From positions 62,001 through 126,000 of the forward strand of contig NZ_FNRO01000005.1 in the NCBI RefSeq assembly GCF_900107745.1: a stretch of 64,000 nucleotides of DNA. The letters are read 5' to 3'. The stretch's first letter is position 1; every line of letters begins with the position of its first letter. The stretch is from Variovorax sp. YR216. Its GTDB lineage: Bacteria; Pseudomonadota; Gammaproteobacteria; Burkholderiales; Burkholderiaceae_C. The notes under the pieces are model-generated. The model was not told the DNA's origin. It ran no database searches and saw only the letters and a program-made list of their open reading frames with translations. Positions 26,527 to 35,586 of this stretch are shown piece after piece. A program made the translations under genes and the position numbers.

Positions 26527-27457
26527 CACCAAGGAAACACCCGTCCAGTTCGGGCCCGACGGCTCGCTGATCGGCATCGTCACGACGCCGAGCGAAGGCC
26601 CGATGGAGCCGGTCGCCTGCGTTCTGCTCAACATGGGCGCCACCCACCGGGTCGGGCCTCGCCGCATCAACGTGAAGCTCGCGCGGCGCCTGGCCTCGCA
26701 CGGCATCAGCACCATCCGTATGGACCTCGCGGGCCTCGGCGACAGCCGCGCGGCCAGCGGCTCCGAGCACTACCGCACGCAGGCCGTGCTGGACATGCAG
26801 GGCGCCATGAACCTGATGGGCACCATGCTCGGCGTGCGCCGCTTCGTCGTGATCGGGCTGTGCTCGGGCGCGGCCAATGGCCTCGCGCTGGCCGCCGCCG
26901 ACTCGCGGGTGGTCGGCGTGCTGATGTTCGACGGCTATTCGTTCCTCGGCCGCAGGGCGCTGTGGGAGCGCACGTTCCGCCGCGCGGTCGCAGCGGCGAC
27001 CAACCCCGCGATGATCGAGAAGACCGGGCGCTGGTTGCATCGCAAGTTCTCCGCGAAGGCCGCGGCGGCACTGTCGACCGACATGTTCGAGCCCGATTCG
27101 CCGGAGGTCATCGCCGCGACCTTCCGCCGCGCGATGACGCAGACGGTGGAACGCAATGTGGCGATGCTGTTCCTCTACAGCGGCACCCTGACCGTGACGG
27201 ACCGGAACCGCGACCAGCTCGGCCCGTTCGTCAACGAGCCGTTCGCGAAGCAGATCGAATACGTGTTCGACCCCCTGCTCGACCACAGCCTGACGTCGCT
27301 GGCCTCCCAGGAGACCTTCATGACGATCGCGTCGGACTGGGTGCTGCGCGTGGCGCACCGCGAGACACCGCCGTACGCCTCCGCCGCCAGCCGCCCGGGC
27401 GGGCTGACCAGCACCATCCGCGGCGGTCTCGCCCTACAACGCGACGCGGTCGCCTGA
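26519..27457 (+). CDS. alpha/beta hydrolase with Cys at the nucleophile elbow (exosortase-hydrolase-1-like)
   Basis: A 312-residue alpha/beta-fold protein resembling the hydrolase 1 family of exosortase A loci. The oxyanion-side segment RMDLAGLGDS and the elbow GLCSG (residues 113-117) are visible. The elbow places Cys115 where Ser is normal, as in dienelactone-hydrolase-type enzymes. It is the last gene of the biosynthetic operon and ends 19 bases before the convergent RND pump gene. With its upstream partner it is the best candidate for trans release or editing of the carrier-bound product, but a role in tailoring cannot be excluded. Confidence 0.75.
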   Translation: MTDTKETPVQFGPDGSLIGIVTTPSEGPMEPVACVLLNMGATHRVGPRRINVKLARRLASHGISTIRMDLAGLGDSRAASGSEHYRTQAVLDMQGAMNLMGTMLGVRRFVVIGLCSGAANGLALAAADSRVVGVLMFDGYSFLGRRALWERTFRRAVAAATNPAMIEKTGRWLHRKFSAKAAAALSTDMFEPDSPEVIAATFRRAMTQTVERNVAMLFLYSGTLTVTDRNRDQLGPFVNEPFAKQIEYVFDPLLDHSLTSLASQETFMTIASDWVLRVAHRETPPYASAASRPGGLTSTIRGGLALQRDAVA

Positions 27458-27476
27458 CCGCGCCGTCCCCGGTCGA

Positions 27477-30400
27477 TCAGCCCGCCGCGCCGGCGCCGTG
27501 CGGCTGGGGCAGCTCCTCCCCGGGCAGTTCCTGCAGCGGCCCGCTGCCGCTGTAGCGGTCGAGCGCCAGGTAGATCGCCGGCGTGATGTAGAGCGTGATC
27601 ACCTGCGAGAAGATCAGCCCGCCCACCACCGCGACGCCCAGCGGCTGACGCAGCTCGGCGCCGGCCCCGAGGCCCAGCGCGAGCGGCAGAGCACCCATCA
27701 TCGCGGCCAGCGTGGTCATCAGGATCGGACGGAAGCGCAGCCGGCACGCCTCGCGGATCGCTTCAACCGGCTTCATGCCCTCGGTGCGCTGCGCCTCGAG
27801 CGCGAAGTCGATCATCATGATCGCGTTCTTCTTGACGATGCCGATCAGGAGAAGGATGCCGATGGTCGCGATCAGCGTCAGGTCGAAGCCGAAGAGCTTG
27901 AGCGAGATCAGCGCCCCCACCGCCGCCGACGGCAGGCCGGCGAGGATGGTGATCGGGTGGATGTAGCTTTCGTACAGCACGCCGAGCAGCACGTAGATCA
28001 CGAGCACCGCGAGCACCAGCAGCACTGCCTGGCTCGACTGCGAGCGCTGGAACACCGCCGCATCGCCGCCGTAGCTGGTGATGATCGACGGCGGCATCTT
28101 GAGCTCTTCCTTGAAGCGGTCGATCTTCGAGGTCGCATCGCCGAGCGGGACGTCCGGCGCGAGGTTGAACGACACCGTGACCGCCTGCAGCTGCCCCTGG
28201 TGGTTGATCGAGGTCGGGCCCACCGTGCGCTTGACCGTCGAGAAGGCCGACAGCGGCACGAGCTGTCCTGCCTTGTTGCGCACCGACAGGCGCGACATGT
28301 CTTCCTCGAACTGCCGGTCGCTGTCGGCAGCCGAGAGGATCACCTGGTAGGTGTTGCTCGCGCCGTAGATGCTGCCGATCTGCCGGTCGCCGTAGGCGTT
28401 GTAGAGCGCGGTGCGCAGGTCGCCCACCGCGACGCCGAGCACGCCGGCCTTGTCGCGGTCGATTTCCAGCGTGGCCTGCAGGCCGCGGTTCTGCGAGTCG
28501 CTGGTGACGTCGCGGAAGATCGGGTCGGCGCGCATGCGCTCCATGAGCTTCTCGGACCACACGTTCATGGTGCCGGCGCTGACGCTCTGCAGGGTGTACT
28601 GGAAGCGCGCCTTGCTCTGGCGGCCGCCGAGCCGCAGGTTCTGGATCGGCTGCATGTAGACCGCCACGCCCGGAATCTCGCGGAAGCGCTTGCGCAGCGA
28701 TTCGAGCACCTGCGGCATGCGCGCACGCTCGCTGCGCGGCTTCAGCACCACGAACAGCCGTCCCGCGTTCTGCGTCGCGGTCGGGCCGCCGACGCCGATG
28801 AACGAGTTGACGTAGTCCACGCTCGGGTCGGCCATGATGGCTTCGGCGACGCGGTCCTGCAGCGCTTTCATCGCAGGGAAGGAGATGTCCTCGGCCGCCT
28901 CGGTCGTGACCTGGATCTGGCCGATGTCTTCCTCGGGGAAGAAGCCCTTGGGGATGGTGATGAACATCCACGCCGTGAGCGCGAAGGTGCCGAGCGCCAC
29001 CAGCAGCATCACCGGTCGATGCTTCAGCGTCCAGTCCAGCGTGCGCATGTAGCTGGCATGCACCCAGCGGTAGCCGCGCTCGAAAGCCCGGCCGATCGCC
29101 GTGCCCGGCTCGGGGTGTTCTTCCTCGTGGTCGAGGGCGCCCCCCTTGCGCGGCACATGCTTGAGCAGGCGGCTCGCCAGCATCGGCACCAGCGTGAGCG
29201 AAACCACCGCCGACACCATCACCGCGAGGCCGACGACCACCGCGAATTCGTGGAACAGGAGGCCGATCACGCCGGGCATGAAGAAGATCGGAATGAACAC
29301 CGCCACCAGCGAGATCGAGATCGAGATGATGGTGAAGCCCACCTCGCGCGCACCGCGCAGCGCCGCGGCAAAGGGCTCCATGCCCTTTTCGACGTAGCGC
29401 ATGATGTTCTCGAGCACCACGATCGCATCGTCCACCACCAGGCCCACCGCGAGCGTGATGCCGAGCAGCGACACGTTGTCGAGGCTGTAGCCGAAGGCAT
29501 AGAGCAGCGCGACCGCGCCGATGAGCGAGATCGGGATGGTGAGCGCCGGGATCAGCGTCGCGACCAGCCGGTGCAGGAACAGGAAGATCACCAGTACCAC
29601 CAGCAGGATGGTGCCCAGCAACGTGAGCTGCACATCGTGCACCGCCTCGCGGATCGAGAGCGAGCGGTCGTTGAGCACGCTGATCTCGACCGACTGCGGC
29701 AGCTCTTCGCGGAAGCGCGGCATCAGCGCGCGCACGGCGTCGACCACCTGCACCGTGTTCGCGTTCGGCTGGCGCTGCACCGCGAGCGAGATGGAGTTCT
29801 TGCCGTTGTAGGCGCTGCCCGTCTTGACCGACTCGAAGCTGTCCTCGATGGTCGCGACCTCGTCCAGCCGCACCGGCGCGCCGTTGCGCTGGCCAACGAT
29901 GCCCTTGGCGAAGTCGGCCGCCTTGAGCAGCTGCTCGTTGGCCTGGATGGTGAGCGTCTGGCGCGGCCCATCGAGCACGCCCACCGGCGTGTTGGCATTG
30001 GCCAGGCGCACCGCGTTGGCCAGTTCGTCGAGCGTGATGTTGCGCGCGTTGAGCAGGTCGGCGTCAGCCTTGATGCGCACCGCGAAGCGCTTCTGCCCGT
30101 AGACGACCACCTGCGCCACGCCGTCGATGGTCGAGAGCGTGGGCGAGACGAGGTTCTCGGCATAGTCGTTGAGCTCGGACGGCGTCATCGAATCCGAGGT
30201 CATCGCGATGAACAGCACCGGCGCATCCGCCGGGTTCACCTTGCGGTACGAAGGCAGCTGGGTGAGCTCCTGCGGCAGCTGGCGCTGCGCGCGCAGCAAC
30301 GCCGCCTGCACGTCGACCGCGGCCGCATCGATGTCGCGCGAGCTCACGAATTCGAGCGTGACAGAGGTCGTGCCCTGCGTGTTGACCGAGCTGATCGTCT

Positions 30401-30632
30401 GCAGCCCGGGGATGGTGGAGAACTGCTTCTCGAGCGGAAGCGCGACCGACGACGCCATCGTCTCCGGGCTTGCGCCCGGCAGTTGCGCATTGACGTTGAT
30501 GACCGGCGTGTTGTAGCTCGGCAGTGCCGCGACCGGGATCTGGAAGTAGGCAAAGATCCCGATGACCACCACCGCGGCAGAGAGCAGCACCGTCATCGCG
30601 GGACGACGGATGCACAGCTCGGAGATGTTCAT
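27477..30632 (-). CDS. RND efflux transporter (HAE1, MdtB/MdtC-like)
   Basis: A 1051-residue proton-driven inner-membrane exporter with the 12-helix RND layout: helix 1 near residues 12-30, a large periplasmic loop, GLVVDDAIVVLENI in helix 4 carrying the proton-relay Asp pair, and a second periplasmic loop. The AYFQIPVAALPSY segment near the N-terminus is typical of the MdtB/MdtC/MuxB branch. The start overlaps the stop of the adaptor gene (ATGA). No outer-membrane channel gene follows; a TolC-like protein elsewhere is presumably used. It converges on the biosynthetic operon with 19 bases between stops and may export its product, but housekeeping drug efflux is just as likely. Confidence 0.92.
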   Translation of the reverse strand: MNISELCIRRPAMTVLLSAAVVVIGIFAYFQIPVAALPSYNTPVINVNAQLPGASPETMASSVALPLEKQFSTIPGLQTISSVNTQGTTSVTLEFVSSRDIDAAAVDVQAALLRAQRQLPQELTQLPSYRKVNPADAPVLFIAMTSDSMTPSELNDYAENLVSPTLSTIDGVAQVVVYGQKRFAVRIKADADLLNARNITLDELANAVRLANANTPVGVLDGPRQTLTIQANEQLLKAADFAKGIVGQRNGAPVRLDEVATIEDSFESVKTGSAYNGKNSISLAVQRQPNANTVQVVDAVRALMPRFREELPQSVEISVLNDRSLSIREAVHDVQLTLLGTILLVVLVIFLFLHRLVATLIPALTIPISLIGAVALLYAFGYSLDNVSLLGITLAVGLVVDDAIVVLENIMRYVEKGMEPFAAALRGAREVGFTIISISISLVAVFIPIFFMPGVIGLLFHEFAVVVGLAVMVSAVVSLTLVPMLASRLLKHVPRKGGALDHEEEHPEPGTAIGRAFERGYRWVHASYMRTLDWTLKHRPVMLLVALGTFALTAWMFITIPKGFFPEEDIGQIQVTTEAAEDISFPAMKALQDRVAEAIMADPSVDYVNSFIGVGGPTATQNAGRLFVVLKPRSERARMPQVLESLRKRFREIPGVAVYMQPIQNLRLGGRQSKARFQYTLQSVSAGTMNVWSEKLMERMRADPIFRDVTSDSQNRGLQATLEIDRDKAGVLGVAVGDLRTALYNAYGDRQIGSIYGASNTYQVILSAADSDRQFEEDMSRLSVRNKAGQLVPLSAFSTVKRTVGPTSINHQGQLQAVTVSFNLAPDVPLGDATSKIDRFKEELKMPPSIITSYGGDAAVFQRSQSSQAVLLVLAVLVIYVLLGVLYESYIHPITILAGLPSAAVGALISLKLFGFDLTLIATIGILLLIGIVKKNAIMMIDFALEAQRTEGMKPVEAIREACRLRFRPILMTTLAAMMGALPLALGLGAGAELRQPLGVAVVGGLIFSQVITLYITPAIYLALDRYSGSGPLQELPGEELPQPHGAGAAG

Positions 30633-31873
30633 GCGCGCTCCCGTTCCGCGACAAGGCTGGCATTGGTCGGCGCGACTGTCGCGGCACTGCCGGGGCCGGG
30701 CGCCTGACCGTCGGGGCGCTGCGGCCCGCCGTTGGTCTCGACGCGGATCTTGCCGCCCGGGCGGACGTTCTGCTTGCCTTCGATGACCACCTGCTCGCCC
30801 GGCTGCACGCCGCGCACCACGACCTGCGTGCCGAAGGTGTAGACCGACTCCACCTTGCGCCGCGTCGCCTTCTTTTCGGCATCGATCACGTAGACCGATG
30901 CGCCCTCGGTCAGCATCATCACCGCTGAGGCGGGCACCACGGTCGCGTCCTCGATGGTGCGCACCGTGACGCGCGTCTCCACGAACTGGCCGGGCCAGAG
31001 GCTCTGGTCGGCGTTGTCGAACACCGCCTTGGCGCGCACCGTGCCGATGAGCGGGTCGACCGTGTTGTCGACGAAGTTGAGCTGGCCCTTGAGCGTGTCC
31101 TTGCGGCCGGGCACCACCGCCTCGACCGGCGTGTGGGAGCGGGCTGCCGCCAGCAGGTCCTGCAGCTTGCCTTCGGGCACCGGGAAGCTCACCGCGATCG
31201 GGTCGAGCTGCGTGATCGTCACCAGCGACAGCGTGGGCTGCACCAGCGTCCCGGGATAGATGTTCACCGCGCCGATGCGGCCGGCGATGGGCGCGCGAAG
31301 CGAGGCATAGCCCAGCGCCACTTCGGCGGACTGCACCGCGGCGCGGTCGGCGGCGACGGCGGCGCGCTGCGCCTCGAGCTGCGAAAGCGTGGCGTCGACC
31401 GCGCTCTTGGCGATGAAGTTCTGGGCCACCAGTTCCTGGTTGCGGCGGTATTGGCGTTCGAGGTCGGCCAGGACGGCTTCATCCTTCTGCTGCTGCGCCT
31501 TGGCCTTGGCGAGATTGGCCTGGTCGGGCCGGTCGTCGAGCGTGAAGAGCAATTGGCCGGCCTTGACGAACTGGCCTTCCTTGACATGCACCTGCCGCAC
31601 CGTGTTGGTCACTTGCGGCCGAAGGTCGACACTGTTGAGCGACACCACGCTGCCGTTGACCTGCACCGTGACCGGCACGCTTTGCTTCTTGGCGACTGCC
31701 AGCGTCACGAGCGCCGGCGCCCCGGCACCCGGCGCGCCGTTGGGAGCCTTGCCGCCCGGAGCGGACGCGGTTTCAGCGCCTTGGCGCGATTTGGCGCCGG
31801 ACCACCACCAACCACCTGCGGCGGCGGCCACAACCAGCACCCCGGTCAGGGTGAGTACAAGATTTTTCTTCAT
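30629..31873 (-). CDS. RND periplasmic adaptor (membrane fusion protein)
   Basis: A 414-residue membrane fusion protein, anchored by an N-terminal helix (about 6-26) and otherwise periplasmic. A lipoyl-like half-motif (EGQFVKAGQLLFTLDD), then an alpha-hairpin (Ala/Gln/Glu-rich, about 115-175), the second lipoyl half (ASLRAPIAGRIGAV) and beta-barrel domains follow in the usual order. A Gly/Pro-rich tail follows the last domain. It should link the adjacent RND pump to an outer-membrane channel. It is the first gene of the two-gene operon; its promoter must lie in the 227-base divergent gap at 31874-32100. Confidence 0.92.
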   Translation of the reverse strand: MKKNLVLTLTGVLVVAAAAGGWWWSGAKSRQGAETASAPGGKAPNGAPGAGAPALVTLAVAKKQSVPVTVQVNGSVVSLNSVDLRPQVTNTVRQVHVKEGQFVKAGQLLFTLDDRPDQANLAKAKAQQQKDEAVLADLERQYRRNQELVAQNFIAKSAVDATLSQLEAQRAAVAADRAAVQSAEVALGYASLRAPIAGRIGAVNIYPGTLVQPTLSLVTITQLDPIAVSFPVPEGKLQDLLAAARSHTPVEAVVPGRKDTLKGQLNFVDNTVDPLIGTVRAKAVFDNADQSLWPGQFVETRVTVRTIEDATVVPASAVMMLTEGASVYVIDAEKKATRRKVESVYTFGTQVVVRGVQPGEQVVIEGKQNVRPGGKIRVETNGGPQRPDGQAPGPGSAATVAPTNASLVAERERA

Positions 31874-32065
31874 GGGATATCCATCATGGATCGAAGCTCG
31901 ACATGCCGGAATGGGAGTCGCACTAGGGGCGCGACATGTGGGGGTTTTCCGGCGGCAGCTATTGGAGCAGTGCGCAGGGGAAAGACACCCCGCCTTCCGT
32001 AAAGATAAGTAAAGCGTCCAGGCACAACGGCACGAAGACAGGGCCGGGCCTTGAGGGGTGGCCGC

Positions 32066-32071
32066 TAAAAT
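32066..32071 (+). promoter_or_regulatory. predicted -10 (TAAAAT) of the small exported-protein gene
   Basis: TAAAAT at 32066-32071 would give a transcript starting near 32078, 14-23 bases before the candidate ATGs at 32092 and 32101. The -35 is not clear. Confidence 0.35.
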
Positions 32072-32100
32072 CGGCGATCCCCAGCCTCTGGATGAACCCC

Positions 32101-32592
32101 ATGAACCGCTGCAAGAAACGCCTGAATTCCATCGTGCTGGCCGCCCTGGGCGCCGTGGTCATGCCGGCCGCGCTCTTTTCTTCTCCCGCCGCGGCGCAGA
32201 CCGCGCAGATCCCCAACACCCAGAACGAAGCCGCCAACGGGGGCCGAAACTTCCCGGTCGGAACGCTGCGCGGGCAATTCATGGTGGTGAACTACCCGCA
32301 GATCCAGCTCGACGGCCGCACCGAGCAGCTGTCGCCCGGTGCGCGCATCATGAGCGCCAACCGGATGCTGGTGATGCCCGCGTCCATCACCGGCCAGAAC
32401 CTGCTGGTGAACTACACGCGTGACGCGGCTGGCCTGGTGCGCGAAGTCTGGATCCTCACCCCCGAGGAAGCCGCGACCAAGCGCGCGACGGCCGACCGGC
32501 CGCTCTTCAACTTCTGGCCGTTCGTGGCCGAAAGTGGTCCGCGCGACGACGGCAAGACCCCGTTCGACCAATTGCCCCGCTACGGGCAATAA
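32101..32592 (+). CDS. small exported hypothetical protein
   Basis: A roughly 163-residue protein with a clear N-terminal signal sequence (basic start, hydrophobic core, AAA-like cleavage site followed by QTAQIPN), so it is probably periplasmic. The mature part has one conserved-looking beta-rich segment (LRGQFMVVNYPQIQLDGR, then SPGARIMSANRMLV) and a C-terminal acidic/Pro tail. I do not recognise a named family, although similar short proteins occur upstream of miaB in related bacteria. An ATG nine bases earlier (32092) is equally possible. A repeat copy separates it from miaB. Confidence 0.75.
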   Translation: MNRCKKRLNSIVLAALGAVVMPAALFSSPAAAQTAQIPNTQNEAANGGRNFPVGTLRGQFMVVNYPQIQLDGRTEQLSPGARIMSANRMLVMPASITGQNLLVNYTRDAAGLVREVWILTPEEAATKRATADRPLFNFWPFVAESGPRDDGKTPFDQLPRYGQ

Positions 32593-32594
32593 AA

Positions 32595-32715
32595 GCTCGC
32601 CCCCAGGCTTGAGAACCTAAGCTCACCCCCAGGCTCGCTCACTTCGTGTAGCCGCCAACCCCCTCGCCGGGGGCGGCACCGGCGGCCTGGCAAAGCCAGT
32701 TCCGCGGTGCCCCGC
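32595..32715 (+). repeat. dispersed repeat, copy E3 with duplicated 5' end
   Basis: Begins AGCTCGCCCCCAGGCTTG right after the upstream stop codon. After a 10-base interruption the opening motif restarts (CTCACCCCCAGGCTCGCTCA) and continues through CACTTCGTGT, the CCCCC/GGGGG hairpin and GGCGGCCTGGCAAAGCCAGT. Confidence 0.8.
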
Positions 32716-32763
32716 GCGAAGTCAGCGCGCAGGCTGTGACACCGCATTTCCCGGGAGATTTAT

Positions 32764-34128
32764 ATGACCCCCAAAGTTTTCATCAAGACCTTCGGCTGCC
32801 AGATGAACGAGTACGACTCGGACAAGATGGCCGACGTGCTGCGCGCCGCCGAGGGCTACGAGCCCACCACGAACGTGGAAGAGGCCGACCTCATTCTTTT
32901 CAATACCTGCTCGGTGCGGGAGAAGGCGCAGGAGAAGGTGTTCTCCGACCTCGGCCGCATCAAGCACCTCAAGGCCAAGGGCGTGAAGATCGGCGTCGGC
33001 GGCTGTGTCGCGAGCCAGGAGGGCGACGCCATCATCGCCCGCGCGCCCTATGTGGACGTCGTGTTCGGCCCGCAGACCCTGCACCGCCTGCCCGAGATGC
33101 TGAGCCAGCGCGACCGCGAAGGCCGCCCGCAGGTGGACATCAGCTTCCCGGAGATCGAGAAGTTCGACCACCTGCCGCCCGCGCGTGTCGAAGGCGCGAC
33201 CGCCTTCGTCTCGATCATGGAAGGCTGCTCCAAGTACTGCAGCTACTGCGTGGTGCCCTACACCCGCGGCGAGGAAGTGAACCGGCCGCTGGACGACGTG
33301 CTCGTCGAGGTCGCCGGCCTGGCCGACCAGGGCGTGCGCGAAGTCACGCTGCTCGGCCAGAACGTGAATGCCTATCGCGGCCGCATGGGCGACACCGAGG
33401 AGATCGCCGACTTCGCCACGCTGATCGAATACGTCGCCGAGATTCCCGGGATCGAGCGCATCCGCTACACCACGAGCCATCCCAACGAATTCACTCCGCG
33501 GCTGATCGAGGCCTACGCCCGCGTGCCGCAACTGGTGAGCCACCTGCACCTGCCGGTGCAGCACGGCAGCGATCGCATCCTGATGGCGATGAAGCGCGGC
33601 TACACCGCCATGGAATACAAGAGCACGGTGCGCAAGCTGCGCGCGATCCGCCCGAACCTCGCGCTCAGCAGCGACTTCATCGTCGGCTTCCCCGGCGAGA
33701 CCGATGAGGACTTCGCAAAGATGATGAAGCTGATCCACGACCTCGATTTCGACGCCAGCTTCAGCTTCATCTTCAGCCCCCGCCCCGGCACCCCCGCCGC
33801 CGCGCTGCATGACGACACGCCGCACTCGGTCAAGCTCGCTCGGCTGCAGCAGCTCCAGGGCGTGATCGACGGCAACGTCAAGCGCTTCGGCGAGGCCCGC
33901 GTCGGCACCGTGCAGCGCGTGCTGGTCGAAGGCGCGTCGCGCAAGAACGCACGCGAGCTGATGGGTCGAACCGAGTGCAATCGCGTCGTCAACTTCGAAG
34001 GCGACGCGCGGCTGGTCGGCCAGATGATCGACCTGCGCATCACGAAATCGCTCGCCTATACCCTTCGGGGCGAGGTCCTGACCTCCGAGTCGACCCAGGC
34101 CGGCCGTCCCGCGGTGACTGTCGCCTGA
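32764..34128 (+). CDS. miaB: tRNA-2-methylthio-N6-isopentenyladenosine synthase
   Basis: A 454-residue radical-SAM methylthiotransferase that adds the 2-methylthio group to isopentenyl-A37 of tRNAs. Its N-terminal domain carries three cluster cysteines (FGCQMNE, NTCSVRE, GGCVA). The radical-SAM motif CSKYCSYC is followed by VVPYTRG, and a C-terminal TRAM domain ends the protein. All cysteines are intact. GGGAGATTTAT before the ATG holds the ribosome-binding site. The stop overlaps the start of the sensor kinase gene (TGATG). Confidence 0.97.
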   Translation: MTPKVFIKTFGCQMNEYDSDKMADVLRAAEGYEPTTNVEEADLILFNTCSVREKAQEKVFSDLGRIKHLKAKGVKIGVGGCVASQEGDAIIARAPYVDVVFGPQTLHRLPEMLSQRDREGRPQVDISFPEIEKFDHLPPARVEGATAFVSIMEGCSKYCSYCVVPYTRGEEVNRPLDDVLVEVAGLADQGVREVTLLGQNVNAYRGRMGDTEEIADFATLIEYVAEIPGIERIRYTTSHPNEFTPRLIEAYARVPQLVSHLHLPVQHGSDRILMAMKRGYTAMEYKSTVRKLRAIRPNLALSSDFIVGFPGETDEDFAKMMKLIHDLDFDASFSFIFSPRPGTPAAALHDDTPHSVKLARLQQLQGVIDGNVKRFGEARVGTVQRVLVEGASRKNARELMGRTECNRVVNFEGDARLVGQMIDLRITKSLAYTLRGEVLTSESTQAGRPAVTVA

Positions 34129-35555
34129 TGGCGAAATCGATGTCCGCGCGCGGCTCGTTCCAGCAACTGCTGCTCTTCGCGTTTCTTCTCATCACCGCCC
34201 TGCTCGTGGGCGTCGCGCTACGCGCGGTGTTCCAGTACGACCTGCTCATGACAGAGAGTCGCGACGCTGCGGCGCGCGCCCTCACGCTGTCGGGCGCGGC
34301 GCAGTCGCTGGCCGAGCGCACCGCCGCGATGGAGCGCGCCGGGCGACAGTCGCTCGTGCTCAACGACGCGGTGCTGCGCCGCCGCTTCGACGACGCCACG
34401 CGCGATGCCCGGCAGGTGCTGGACCGGCTCACCGCCAACGGCCTCGGCGCCGACGGCCCCCAGAAGTGGCGCGAGCAGATGGAGGTGATCCAGGGCCTGA
34501 TGAGCGGCGCGCCCGAAACCGCGCTCGCACGCGAAAGCTCGATGGCGATGCAGTTCCGCGACCTCGACGCCCTCAACACCAACATCGCCCAGCAGGCGCA
34601 GTTCCTCATCGAGACGCAGAACAAGGCATTGGCGGAGCGCATCGAGACCGCGCGCAGGCGGCTGATGCGGCTGGTGGTCGCGGCCAGTGCACTGGCCGTG
34701 TCGCTCGCACTGGCCTTCGGCGTGTGGCTCGCGCGGCCCTTCAAGCGGCTGCAGCGCGCGATCGTCGGCCTGGGCGAGAACCGGCTCGACGAACCGATCG
34801 ACATCCACGGCCCCTCGGACGTTCGCCGTGTCTCGCAGCAGCTCGAATGGCTGCGGCTGCGGCTCACCGAGCTCGATGCCGACAAGGCACGCTTCCTGCG
34901 ACATGTGTCGCATGAACTCAAGACCCCGCTGGCGGCCCTGCGTGAAGGCGTCTCGCTGCTGGAAGACGGCGTGACGGGCGCGCTGAACCCCGCGCAGCGC
35001 GAGGTGGCGCAGATCCTGCAACAGAACACCGTTGCACTGCAGGGACAGATCGAGGCCCTCCTGCGCTTCAATGCGGCGGCCTTCGAGGCGCGCGAACTGC
35101 GCCGCGAACGCACCGCGCTGCTGCCGCTGATCGAGGAGCAGATCGAATCCCAGCGCCTGCAATGGCAGGCCCAGGGGCTCACCGTGCGCGCCGAGGGCGA
35201 ACCGATCTCGGTGGTGGTCGACCGGACGAAACTCGGTACCGCGATCGCCAACCTGTTGTCGAACGCGATCCGCTTTTCGGCGCGCGGCGGCACCATCAGC
35301 ATGACCGTCTCGGGCACCGCCGACACCGCGGCGATCGAGATCGGCGACGCGGGCCCGGGTATCGCCGAGAGCGACCGCGACCGTATTTTCGAACCCTTCT
35401 ACCGCGGTGAGCGGCAGCCCCAGCATTCGGTGAAAGGCACGGGTATCGGCCTGTCGATCGTGCAGGAGTACATTGCAGCCCACGGCGGCCGCATCTCGCT
35501 GCTGCCGGATGGGCCGGGCGCGCGCTTCCGAATCGAACTGCCGCGTACCGCCTGA
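34128..35555 (+). CDS. glrK: sensor histidine kinase of the GlrK/QseE type
   Basis: A 475-residue membrane kinase: helix 1 near residues 15-35, a periplasmic sensor of about 155 residues, helix 2 near 185-205, HAMP, a phospho-acceptor segment HVSHELKTPLAALREG, and an ATPase domain with NLLSNAIRFS, DAGPGI and GTGIGLSIV. Gene order kinase - small lipoprotein - sigma-54 regulator is that of E. coli glrK-qseG-glrR, an envelope-stress-type system. It begins on the last base of the miaB stop codon. Confidence 0.9.
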   Translation: MAKSMSARGSFQQLLLFAFLLITALLVGVALRAVFQYDLLMTESRDAAARALTLSGAAQSLAERTAAMERAGRQSLVLNDAVLRRRFDDATRDARQVLDRLTANGLGADGPQKWREQMEVIQGLMSGAPETALARESSMAMQFRDLDALNTNIAQQAQFLIETQNKALAERIETARRRLMRLVVAASALAVSLALAFGVWLARPFKRLQRAIVGLGENRLDEPIDIHGPSDVRRVSQQLEWLRLRLTELDADKARFLRHVSHELKTPLAALREGVSLLEDGVTGALNPAQREVAQILQQNTVALQGQIEALLRFNAAAFEARELRRERTALLPLIEEQIESQRLQWQAQGLTVRAEGEPISVVVDRTKLGTAIANLLSNAIRFSARGGTISMTVSGTADTAAIEIGDAGPGIAESDRDRIFEPFYRGERQPQHSVKGTGIGLSIVQEYIAAHGGRISLLPDGPGARFRIELPRTA

Positions 35556-35586
35556 CGCCCACCGCCCCAGTTTCCCAGTCCGATCC

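Noticed and set aside
25720..27457. Calling the two hydrolases exosortase system components
   Set aside because: No exosortase, PEP-CTERM protein or associated polysaccharide polymerase is present; the resemblance is to the hydrolase families only.
27498..30707. 1069-codon open frame on the plus strand opposite the RND pump
   Set aside because: Composition (His, Arg, Asp repeats) is typical of antisense frames; the pump on the minus strand has all RND hallmarks.
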